A program made the position numbers and the translations under genes. This document shows, piece by piece, positions 1 to 6,580 of a DNA stretch of 7,168 nucleotides. Where the stretch lies: the NCBI GenBank assembly GCA_012031475.1, contig JAAUTJ010000241.1:1-7168 (forward strand), written 5' to 3'. Source of the stretch: Leptolyngbyaceae cyanobacterium SM1_3_5. Its GTDB lineage: Bacteria > Cyanobacteriota > Cyanobacteriia > Elainellales > Elainellaceae. The notes beneath the pieces are model-generated. The model was not told the DNA's origin, ran no database searches, and worked only from the letters and a program-made list of their open reading frames with translations. Each line of letters begins with the position of its first letter. The first letter of the stretch is position 1.

Positions 1-356
1 AAGACCGTCTCAAAGGCACATTTGACTTTGGCGATGGCCGTCCGGTCGAGGAAAACAGCCCGAACGTGATGAAATTCTGGGCAGACAACGCCTCCTACCC
101 TTACAAGAGCCACGACCTGTGGTTTGTCACCGAAGATCAGCGCTGGGGCTACATTCCCACCAGCACCGATGCCAAGGCACTGGTCGATCGCGTTAACCGT
201 GAAGATTTGTGGAAAGAAGCAGCCAAGGCGATCGGTCAGGAAGCTGCCATTCCCGCCAGTTCGTCTCGCGGCGTCGAAACCTTCTTCGATGGCGTCACGT
301 TCGATCCGGAAAACCCCGCCGCTTACCTCAGCAGCCTCAAAATCAAAAAGGCTTAA
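1..356 (+). CDS. nrtA: NrtA, nitrate ABC transporter substrate-binding protein (3' part only)
   Basis: This is the C-terminal end of the nitrate/nitrite-binding lipoprotein that captures nitrate in the periplasm and delivers it to NrtB. The gene begins upstream of the window; the reading frame is open from base 3 and ends at TAA 354-356, giving about 117 residues. Recognisable family features are an N-terminal stretch reading RLKGTFDFGDGRPVEENSP, then NVMKFWADNASYPYKSHDLW, and an ending of the form FDPENPAAYLSSLKIKKA. The very similar ending of NrtC (FNPDDPIAYLNALEIK) shows that the two share an ancestral domain. The paralogous bicarbonate-binding protein CmpA would look alike over this stretch, but narB and narM downstream make nitrate the better assignment. 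No frameshift is seen in the visible part. The lipoprotein signal and ligand-binding residues lie outside the window. Confidence 0.93.
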   Translation, partial: DRLKGTFDFGDGRPVEENSPNVMKFWADNASYPYKSHDLWFVTEDQRWGYIPTSTDAKALVDRVNREDLWKEAAKAIGQEAAIPASSSRGVETFFDGVTFDPENPAAYLSSLKIKKA

Positions 357-441
357 TTGGGTCGGGTGTCGGGTGTCGGCTGTTTGCTGATACCCGACAC
401 CTAACACCTGACACCCCAATCCCTAATCCCCAACACCTCAC
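357..441 (+). promoter_or_regulatory. nrtA-nrtB spacer with stem-loop from GGGTGTC repeats
   Basis: The spacer holds tandem copies of GGGTGTC on its left side (about 364-377) and complementary ACCCGACACC-type copies on the right. A perfect 10-bp stem can form between 365-374 and 392-401 with a 17-base loop. An alternative, longer imperfect stem can form between 364-370 and 410-416, extended by TTGG 357-360 with CCAA 416-419. A hairpin just after the binding-protein gene is a common arrangement in ABC transporter operons, where it stabilises the upstream message or partly terminates transcription so that the binding protein outnumbers the membrane parts. That role here is inference. The 3' arm is not followed by a T-run, so a classical intrinsic terminator is not supported. 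Confidence 0.6.
364..377 (+). repeat. Tandem heptamer GGGTGTC, two copies
   Basis: Two head-to-tail copies of GGGTGTC are visible, with degenerate reverse-complement copies (CCGACAC, CTGACAC) at 394-400 and 408-414. This resembles the short tandemly repeated heptamers found between genes in many filamentous cyanobacteria. It supplies the arms of the spacer hairpin. Confidence 0.6.
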
Positions 442-1268
442 ATGACTGCACTCACCAGCCGATCGCGCCGCCGCTTTGATGCTCCCAAAATTGCTGCCTT
501 GATTTTCAGAAGATTGGTTCCGCCTCTGTCTGCGCTGGCAATTTTCCTGCTGATCTGGCAGGGACTTTCCACCAGTGGCCTGCTCGCCTTGCCTAGTCCC
601 ACTCAGACCATTGCAGATACCTGGGAACTGATCGCCAATCCGTTCTACGACAACGGCGGCACGGATAAAGGCTTGATGCTACAAATCTTTGCCAGTCTTC
701 AGCGGGTGGCTTTGGGCTTCACCTTGGCGGCGATCGTCGGAATCGCGCTCGGCATCCTCACGGGCATGAGCCAGTTCATGTATGAAGCAGTTGATCCAAT
801 TTTCCAAGTGCTGCGAACGATTCCCCCGCTGGCATGGCTTCCCATCTCGCTGGCCGCTTTCCAGCAGGCGCAGCCCTCGGCCATCTTCGTGATTTTCATT
901 ACGGCAATCTGGCCGATCATCATCAACACCACCGAAGCGTCCGCCAAATTCCGCAAGACTACAACAACGTCGCTCGCGTTCTGAAGCTGTCGCGCCCCGA
1001 ATACTTCACTAACATTCTGTTTCCTGCCACCGTTCCCTACATCTTCACCGGACTGCGAATCGGCGTCGGTTTGTCTTGGCTGGCGATCGTGGCTGCGGAA
1101 ATGCTGATCGGCGGCGTCGGCATCGGCTTTTTCATCTGGGACGCCTGGAACAACTCGCGGATCAGCGACATTATCATCGCCCTGGTTTACATCGGCATTG
1201 TGGGTCTGATTCTCGATCGACTGGTGGGCTACGTCGCCACGCTGGTTGTGCCGACCGAACAGAAATAG
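442..1268 (+). CDS. nrtB: NrtB, nitrate ABC transporter permease (one frameshift near 937)
   Basis: NrtB is the inner-membrane permease of the NrtABCD importer and is expected to work as a homodimer driven by NrtC and NrtD. The start is ATG 442 and the stop TAG 1266-1268. The first frame runs to about 937, and the protein continues one frame back (frame 1 to frame 3). Restoring one G in GAAGCG at 934-939 joins INTTEG to VRQIPQDYNNVARVLKLSR and gives 275 residues, the normal family length. Hydrophobic segments lie near residues 26-42, 88-110, 128-140, 146-162, 203-224 and 244-262. The EAA-type cytoplasmic loop that contacts the ATPases lies near residues 163-200, so the break falls exactly at the start of that loop. 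Without correction the first frame ends at TGA 982-984 with 180 residues and would lack the coupling loop and the last membrane segments. The family assignment is secure; whether the shift is real is not. Confidence 0.9.
937..938 (+). other. Frameshift site in nrtB (apparent loss of one G)
   Basis: Homology to the NrtB family leaves frame 1 after residues INTTE and resumes in frame 3 with VRQIPQDY. Adding one G after G937 repairs the frame and creates a Gly codon at the position where relatives usually carry Gly-Val. No other damage is visible nearby. Confidence 0.85.
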
Positions 1269-1282
1269 GCCATCGATTCCAC

Positions 1283-1303
1283 GCTCGACTCCTGCTCGAC
1301 TCC
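1283..1303 (+). repeat. Direct repeat of GCTCGACTCC in the nrtB-nrtC spacer
   Basis: The 10-mer GCTCGACTCC occurs at 1283-1292 and again at 1294-1303, separated by one base. The 51-base spacer 1269-1319 holds nothing else I recognise, and there is no clear Shine-Dalgarno sequence before the nrtC start. The function is unknown and may be none. Confidence 0.55.
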
Positions 1304-1319
1304 CCTTACTTCAAACGCC

Positions 1320-3317
1320 ATGACAGTTTTTGTCGAAGTTGACCACATCGATCGCGTCTTTCCCCTCCCGGATGGCGGCGAATACATTGCCCTCAAGAAT
1401 ATCGACCTCAAGATCCGCAAAGGTGAATTCATTACGCTCGTCGGTCACTCTGGCTGCGGCAAATCCACCCTGCTCAACATCATTTCCGGTTTGGATCAGC
1501 CGACTGTGGGCGGCGTTGTCCTGGAAGGGCGGCAGGTGACAGAACCCGGTCCCGATCGCATGGTCGTCTTCCAAAACTATTCGCTTTTGCCCTGGCTGAC
1601 GGTTCGCCAAAATATCGCCTTGGGAGTGAATCGCGTTTTGCGCGAACTGCCGGAAGAGGAGCGCAACGGCATCATTCAGAAGCACATTCAAATGGTCGGG
1701 CTGGCTCATGCCGCTGATAAGATGCCCGGACAGATTTCGGGTGGGATGAAGCAGCGGGTCGCGATCGCCCGTGCCCTTGCCATTCGTCCGAAGCTGCTCT
1801 TACTGGATGAGCCGTTTGGCGCGTTGGACGCTTTGACGCGGGGCGGACTGCAAGAGCAACTGATGCGAATTTGCGAAGAGAGCCAAGTCACCTGCGTGAT
1901 GGTGACGCACGACGTGGATGAGGCGCTGCTGCTGTCCGATCGCATCGTCATGTTGACGAACGGCCCCGAATCGAACATCGGTCAGGTGATCGATGTGCCG
2001 TTCGAGCGTCCGCGATCGCGCATGGAAGTTGTCAACCATCCGAACTACTACGGACTGCGAAACGAAGTCGTCTACTTCCTCAACCAGCAAAAGCGCGTCA
2101 AGCAAAAGAAAGTCAAGCCGCTGGTGGCCGTTGCAAAGAATGGCCTTGAAAAAGTCAACCTCGATATCGGCTTCATTCCGCTGACGGACTGCGCTCCGAT
2201 CGTCGTGGCGAAGGAAATGGGCTTCTTTGAGAAGCATGGGTTAACTGAAGTCACCTTGTCTCGCGAACCAAGCTGGAAGGCGATCGCGCAGGGCGTCACG
2301 GGTCGCCGCCTCGACGCCGCCGCAATGGTGACGGGAATGCCGCTCGCCCTGACGCTGGGATTGGGAGACAGTGCGCCACAGCCGATCGTCAGCGCGATCA
2401 CTTTGTCGCGCAACGGCAATGCGATCGTGTTCAGCAAGCAGCTTTTGAATGAGGGCGTCCGCAGTTTGGCGGATTTCAAGGCGCTGATCGATCGCACCCC
2501 GGACAAAGTTCACACGCTGGGCATGGTTCACGCCTCGTCGATGCATAACCTGATGCTGCGCTACTGGCTGGCATCCGGCGGCATCGACCCCGACAAAGAC
2601 GTGAATCTGACGGTGATTCCGCCCGCGCAGATGGTGGCGAACCTGAAGGCCGGAAATATTGACGGCTTCTGCGCCGGAGAACCCTGGAACGCCCGCGCCA
2701 TTCACGAAGGATTGGGATTCGTAATCGCCAATGACCTCGACATCTGGCAGGGTCACGCCGAAAAAGTCTTGGGAGTCCGCGAAGACTGGGCAAATCAGTA
2801 TCCGAAGTCGCATCTGGCCTTGGTGAAAGCCTTGCTGGAGGCTTGCCAATACTGCGACGATCGCCGCAACCGCGAAGCCATCCTCGAAGTGCTGTGCCGC
2901 CCGCAATATCTGGGAACCGATCCGGCCTACACGCGCCCCGGATTTTTGGACGCCTACGATCGCGGCGACGGTTCACCCTTGCGCTCCTACCTCAACTACA
3001 ATCAGTTCTTTACCGGAAAAAGCAACTATCCCGATCGCGCTGAGGCGCTGTGGGCAATGCTGCAAATGGCGCGGTGGGGCATCGTGGACTTTCCGCGCAA
3101 CTGGCTGGAAGTGACCGAACGCACTTGGCGAACGGACATTTTCGGCCAAGCTGCCCGCGACCTGGGGATGCTCGACTTTGGCCGCGATCGCCGCTCGATC
3201 GTGCTGGGTGACGGTTCGGTGTTTAACCCCGACGACCCAATTGCGTATCTGAACGCACTGGAAATTAAGCACGACATCAATATTGTGGAAGTTGCCCTCG
3301 ACCCGATCGCCGTGTAG
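1320..3317 (+). CDS. nrtC: NrtC, nitrate ABC transporter ATPase fused to a substrate-binding-like domain
   Basis: NrtC is one of two ATPases powering nitrate uptake, and at 665 residues it has the expected family length. It is the only full-length intact gene here. The N-terminal ATPase has Walker A GHSGCGKST at residues 42-50, Q-loop Gln85 in VVFQNYSLLPW, signature SGGMKQR at 140-146, Walker B LLLLDEP at 159-165 and the switch His197 in VTHD. A basic linker near 258-266 leads to a C-terminal domain (about 280-655) homologous to NrtA, beginning LDIGFIPLTDCAPIVVAKEM and ending FNPDDPIAYLNALEIK. In Synechococcus the C-terminal domain of NrtC is known to be needed for rapid inhibition of nitrate uptake by ammonium, so it is probably regulatory rather than for periplasmic capture; it carries no signal peptide and sits on the cytoplasmic side. 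The start ATG 1320 matches the family N-terminus; no strong ribosome binding site is visible. Confidence 0.96.
   Translation: MTVFVEVDHIDRVFPLPDGGEYIALKNIDLKIRKGEFITLVGHSGCGKSTLLNIISGLDQPTVGGVVLEGRQVTEPGPDRMVVFQNYSLLPWLTVRQNIALGVNRVLRELPEEERNGIIQKHIQMVGLAHAADKMPGQISGGMKQRVAIARALAIRPKLLLLDEPFGALDALTRGGLQEQLMRICEESQVTCVMVTHDVDEALLLSDRIVMLTNGPESNIGQVIDVPFERPRSRMEVVNHPNYYGLRNEVVYFLNQQKRVKQKKVKPLVAVAKNGLEKVNLDIGFIPLTDCAPIVVAKEMGFFEKHGLTEVTLSREPSWKAIAQGVTGRRLDAAAMVTGMPLALTLGLGDSAPQPIVSAITLSRNGNAIVFSKQLLNEGVRSLADFKALIDRTPDKVHTLGMVHASSMHNLMLRYWLASGGIDPDKDVNLTVIPPAQMVANLKAGNIDGFCAGEPWNARAIHEGLGFVIANDLDIWQGHAEKVLGVREDWANQYPKSHLALVKALLEACQYCDDRRNREAILEVLCRPQYLGTDPAYTRPGFLDAYDRGDGSPLRSYLNYNQFFTGKSNYPDRAEALWAMLQMARWGIVDFPRNWLEVTERTWRTDIFGQAARDLGMLDFGRDRRSIVLGDGSVFNPDDPIAYLNALEIKHDINIVEVALDPIAV
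1761..1768. repeat. HIP1 octamers (GCGATCGC), representative site; seven exact copies in the window
   Basis: Exact copies of the palindrome GCGATCGC occur at 1761-1768, 2012-2019, 2280-2287, 3184-3191, 4131-4138, 5671-5678 and 6315-6322. Many near matches (CGATCG core) also occur. HIP1 is strongly over-represented in many cyanobacterial genomes, often inside genes, and here all seven exact copies are inside genes. This supports a cyanobacterial host and gives no hint of foreign DNA. Confidence 0.9.
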
Positions 3318-3331
3318 CGACTGTCCGAATC

Positions 3332-3433
3332 GCCCCCTAGCCCCCACGAGTGGGGGGAACCGAACCAACCGCCTTTGCCCCACCGCAAACATCCCGGCTC
3401 GCAAGTCCCCCACGAGTGGGGGATCTAGGGGGC
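3332..3433. repeat. Inverted-repeat element with two internal hairpins in the nrtC-nrtD spacer
   Basis: The ends GCCCCCTAG (3332-3340) and CTAGGGGGC (3425-3433) are perfect 9-base inverted repeats. Inside each end lies the palindrome CCCCCACGAGTGGGGG, at 3341-3356 and 3407-3422, each able to form its own 6-7 bp hairpin. The right-hand arm (3403-3433) read on the minus strand closely matches the repeat at 7073-7104. The arrangement resembles a small non-autonomous (MITE-like) element or a pair of convergent dispersed repeat units. No open reading frame lies inside, and I could not see a clear target duplication. It could also act as an RNA stability or attenuation element between nrtC and nrtD; that is inference. 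Confidence 0.75.
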
Positions 3434-3470
3434 TTCCCAAATCGATCGCCTGACCCTTAAACAAACGACC

Positions 3471-4306
3471 ATGCAAACCATTCCCACAACCACCGCCAGC
3501 CCAGCCGCCCCGCTCAAAACCGAGCCGTTCTTGGTAGTTGAAAACGTCTCGAAAGTGTATCCCACGCCAAAAGGCGACTACACCGTTTTGCAAGACGTGA
3601 ACCTGACCGTGCGCGAAGGCGAATTTATTACGCTGATCGGGCACTCCGGCTGCGGCAAATCCACCCTGATGAACATGGTGTCGGGCTTCAACAAACCCTC
3701 ATCGGGCGAGGTGCGCGTCCAGTCCAAGCTGATCACCGAGCCAGGACCCGATCGCATGGTCGTGTTCCAAAACTATTCGCTCTTGCCCTGGAAGACTGCT
3801 TTTGAGAACATCTACATCGGCATTCATTCGGTTTTTCCCGAAAAATCCAAGGCCGAAAAATCGAGATCGCTAACGATCACCTTGCCTTGGTCGGCCTGAC
3901 TGAAGCCGCCAACAAACGACCCAAAGAGCTATCCGGCGGCATGAAACAGCGCGTTTCGATCGCCCGCGCCCTCGCCCTGCGCCCCCAAGTTCTTCTGCTG
4001 GATGAACCGTTTGGTGCCCTCGACCCGATTACGCGAGAAGAACTGCAAGAAGAACTTTTGGCAATCTGGCGCAAATATGGCGTCACCGTCCTGATGATCA
4101 CCCACGACATTGACGAAGCCTTGTTCCTGAGCGATCGCGTTGTGATGATGACCAATGGACCGTCTGCGACGATCGGTGAAATCCTCGCAGTGCCGTTTCC
4201 CCGTCCCCGCAACCGCACCCAAGTCCTCGAAGACCCCGCCTACTACGAACTCCGCAACCAAGCGCTTGACTTCCTCTATCGCCGCTTTGCCCACGATGAC
4301 GTTTAG
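3471..4306 (+). CDS. nrtD: NrtD, nitrate ABC transporter ATPase (one frameshift near 3858)
   Basis: NrtD is the second, single-domain ATPase of the nitrate importer, partnering NrtC beneath NrtB. It starts at ATG 3471 and stops at TAG 4304-4306. The first frame carries SKVYPTPKGDYTVL, Walker A GHSGCGKST (residues 57-65) and the Q-loop in VVFQNYSLLPW (Gln100). The second frame carries signature SGGMKQR (155-161 after repair), Walker B LLLDEPFGALD and the switch His in ITHD. The shift lies in the A-run 3856-3860; adding one A turns the garbled KSRSLTITLPWSA tail into KIEIANDHLALVGL, which joins the second frame and gives 278 residues, the normal length. Uncorrected, the first frame stops at 3899 and would lack the signature and Walker B, so it could not hydrolyse ATP. 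It lacks the C-terminal binding-like domain of NrtC, as expected for NrtD. Confidence 0.9.
3856..3860 (+). other. Frameshift site in nrtD (A-run one base short)
   Basis: The run has five A residues; six would keep the frame and restore KIEIANDHLALVGL. Homology passes from frame 3 to frame 2, consistent with the loss of a single base in the run. Confidence 0.88.
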
Positions 4307-4314
4307 TCAGTGAC

Positions 4315-4361
4315 GGGTGACGAGTGACGAGCCGACATCCGACATCCGTCACTCGACACCC
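4315..4361 (+). promoter_or_regulatory. Long imperfect hairpin upstream of narB
   Basis: CGAGTGACG at 4321-4329 pairs perfectly with CGTCACTCG at 4347-4355. After one A/A mismatch the stem continues with GGGTG 4315-4319 against CACCC 4357-4361, so about 14 of 15 positions pair around a 17-base loop (4330-4346). The loop contains the direct repeat CGACATC twice. There is no T-run after the 3' arm. The stem lies between nrtD and narB and could protect or attenuate the message. It resembles the nrtA-nrtB spacer hairpin in style but not in exact sequence. Confidence 0.65.
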
Positions 4362-4392
4362 CCGCTAATCTCGTTGCATTCTACAAACCGCC

Positions 4393-6576
4393 GTGTCTGA
4401 CCCGATCAAAACCGTTTGCCCGTATTGTGGTGTGGGCTGTGGCCTGGAAGTTGTTCCAACTTTCAAAGGCGACAAAATTACTGGTATCAGCAAAGTCCGG
4501 GGCGATCGATCGCACCTCGGTCCAGCCCTTGGCATGGTCTGCGTCGAAGGGCGCGGACGGTGGCAGAGTCGATCGGCAAAGACCGCCTGCTGCATCCGCT
4601 GCTGCGCGATTCGCTCGATCAGCCGTTTCGTCAAGTAAGTTGGGAAGAGGCGATCGATCGCTTGGTGAGCGAAATTAACAAGGTGCGATCGAGCTACGGT
4701 GCAGACGGAATTTGCATGTACGGGTCGGGTCAGTTCGTGACGGAAGATTACTACGTCGCCCAAAAGCTGATGAAAGGGCGCTAGGCACGAACAACTTCGA
4801 CGCCAATTCGCGCCTCTGTATGTCGTCTGCCGTTTCTGCCTATCTGCAAAGCCTCGGCTCAGATGGTCCGCCCTGCTGCTACGACGATCTAGAACTCACC
4901 GACTGCGCGTTTTTGATCGGCACAAATACGGCGGAATGCCATCCGATCGTCTTCAATCGCCTCCGCAAGCACCACAAGCAAAATCCCCACGTCAAGCTGA
5001 TTGTCGTTGATCCGCGCTGCACTCCGACGGCGGAAGTGGCCGATCTGCACCTCGCGATCAAGCCGGGGACGGACATCGATTTGCTCAACGGCATCGCCTA
5101 TTTGCTGCTGGAGTGGAATTATTTCGACGCCGATTTTATTGAGGAATGCACGAACGGCTTTGCGGAATTTGTCGAAGTGGTGCAGCACTATCCGCCGCAG
5201 GTGGTGGCCGATCGCTGCGGCATTGCTGTGGAAGACCTCAAAACCGCCGCACAATATTGGGGCGAATCCTACCGCGTTTTGTCGATGTGGTCGATGGGGA
5301 TCAATCAGTCGAGCGAGGGCACGGCCAAGGCGCGATCCATCATCAACCTGCACCTGATCACCGGACAGATCGGACGAGCCGGAGCAGGGCCATTTTCGCT
5401 GACCGGACAGCCGAACGCAATGGGCGGACGTGAGGCGGGCGGCTTGGCGCATCTCTTGCCGGGATATCGATCAGTCAGCAATCCCGATCACCGTGCGGAA
5501 GTTGAGCATTTTTGGAAGTTTCCAGCCGGACGGATTCAGGCCGATCGCGGACGGACGGTTTGGGAAATGATCGAGGGCTTGGAATCGGGTGAGGTGAAGC
5601 TGCTGTGGATCGCGGCGACGAATCCGGCTGTGAGTTTGCCGGACTTGGAGCGGGCAAAGAAAGCGCTCAGGCGATCGCCCTTCACCGTCTACCAAGAGGC
5701 GTACTATCCGACTGAACTGCCGTCTTCGCGCATTTGCTGCTGCCTGCGACCCAGTGGAGCGAAAAACCGGAGTGATGACCAACTCCGAGCGGCGGGTGGC
5801 TTTGTGTCCGGCTTTTCAATCGCCGGATGGAGAAGCAAAAGAAGACTGGGCAATTTTTGCCGAAGTGGGTCGCCGCTTGGGATTTGTCGAGCAGTTCAAT
5901 TTCAGCACGTCGGCAGAAGTCTTTGACAGAATTTGTCAAGCTGACGCACAATCGACCCTGCGACATGAGCGGCTTGAGTCACGATCGCCTCCACAAACAA
6001 GGCGCAACCCAGTGGCCGTATCCGATCGGGGAAATCAAGCACCCCGTTTCTTCACGGCTCTACACCGACTTGCAGTTCGCCACGCCCGACCATCGCGCTC
6101 GCCTTGGTGCGTTCCACTCGAAAGGACTGGCCGAGCCACACGATCCGGCCTATCCGTTTGTGCTGACGACGGGGCGCGTTTACGGCCACTGGCACACCCT
6201 GACGCGAACCGGACGGACGGAAAAAATTCAGCAGTTGCACCCCGCTCCGTTTCTGGAAATTCATCCCCGCGATGCGAAAGAACTGGGGATTATTGAGGGA
6301 AATTTCGTAGAAGTGCGATCGCGCCGGGGTTCCGCTAAACTGGCAGCTAAAGTAACGCGATCGATTTCACCGGGAACTGTGTTCATGCCGATGCACTGGG
6401 GCGCACTGTGGGCAGACGATGCCGAAGTCAACGTGCTGATGCATTCCGCCGCCTGCCCCGATTCGCTTCAGCCGGAACTGAAGGCTTGCGCCGTTCAGGT
6501 GATTCCGCTGACGGCAGTGGTGACGGCTCGATCGGAATTCGATCGCGTCACCGCCACGCCCGCTGCCATCTCCTGA
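4393..6576 (+). CDS. narB: NarB, assimilatory ferredoxin-nitrate reductase (five frameshift sites)
   Basis: NarB reduces nitrate to nitrite with electrons from reduced ferredoxin, using one [4Fe-4S] cluster and a Mo-bis-MGD cofactor. The GTG start at 4393 gives MSDPIKTVCPYCGVGC, a typical NarB N-terminus; the stop is TGA 6574-6576. Cluster ligands are Cys9, Cys12, Cys16 and Cys50 (in GMVC). The molybdenum-ligand Cys is near residue 143 in NSRLCMSSAV. Other conserved stretches are GTNTAECHPIVFNRLRKHH, TGQPNAMGGREAGGLAHLLP and, in the C-terminal cofactor-binding domain (about 590-728), GRVYGHWHTLTRTGR and GTVFMPMHWGALWA. Translation crosses five shifts: about 4549-4556, 4776-4778, 5715-5716, 5762-5766 and 5924-5927. 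With them corrected the protein is about 728 residues, the normal length, with no in-frame stop. One apparent substitution is Cys where relatives usually have Arg in VVDPRCTPTAE. As written the gene would give no active enzyme; an assembly error is more likely than decay. Confidence 0.92.
4549..4556 (+). other. Frameshift site 1 in narB
   Basis: Homology leaves frame 1 after GMVCVEG and resumes in frame 3 with TVAESIGKDRLLHPLL. Adding one G to the GGG run at 4549-4551 gives VEGARTVAES, one residue longer than the usual KGATVAES. Removing two bases instead would give the usual spacing. Both restore the frame, and the sequence cannot choose between them. Confidence 0.8.
4776..4778 (+). other. 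Frameshift site 2 in narB (G-run one base short)
   Basis: The text AAAGGGCGCTAGG gives KGR then a stop. With GGGG it reads KGALGTNNFDANSRLCMSS, the expected NarB continuation. Homology passes from frame 3 to frame 2. Confidence 0.88.
5715..5716 (+). other. Frameshift site 3 in narB (A-run one base short)
   Basis: After YQEAYYPTE the frame garbles. With GAAA in place of GAA it continues as TAVFAHLLLPATQWSEK, which is present only in frame 1 of the written sequence, between this site and the next. Confidence 0.85.
5762..5766 (+). other. Frameshift site 4 in narB (A-run one base short)
   Basis: Five A residues follow G5761. A sixth would keep SEK joined to TGVMTNSERRVALCPAF, which is found in frame 3. 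The in-frame segment between this and the previous site is only about 48 bases. Confidence 0.87.
5924..5927 (+). other. Frameshift site 5 in narB (apparent one-base gain)
   Basis: Frame 3 gives FSTSAEVF and then turns to nonsense, while frame 1 gives TEFVKLTHNRPCDMSGLSHD. Dropping one base (for example G5925) joins them as AEVFTEFVKL with normal family spacing. A two-base loss would also restore frame but add a residue. This is the only site of the eight best explained by an extra base. Confidence 0.8.
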
Positions 6577-6580
6577 ATCC

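Noticed and set aside
2241..2906. Long minus-strand open frame (221 codons) opposite nrtC
   Set aside because: It lies antisense to an intact, motif-rich gene, its predicted protein has no recognisable domain, and GC-rich codon use opens such shadow frames.
3332..3433. CRISPR array from the two identical CCCCCACGAGTGGGGG units
   Set aside because: There are only two copies, they are short palindromes at the ends of an inverted repeat, and there is no regular spacer series or cas gene.
2973..3644. Minus-strand open frame (223 codons) spanning the nrtC end, the spacer and the nrtD start
   Set aside because: It crosses the inverted-repeat element and two sense genes, and its glycine-rich stretch comes from the repeat itself.
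3850..3900. Programmed ribosomal frameshifting at the A-run in nrtD
   Set aside because: NrtD is normally encoded in one frame, and the same kind of break recurs at unrelated sites in four genes, so a programmed site is unlikely.
442..4306. Assignment as the bicarbonate transporter CmpBCD instead of NrtBCD
   Set aside because: The families are close paralogues, but direct linkage to narB and narM and the absence of any carbon-uptake gene favour nitrate.
4889..5452. Minus-strand open frame (187 codons) opposite narB
   Set aside because: The sense strand encodes highly conserved NarB sequence here; the antisense peptide looks compositionally random.
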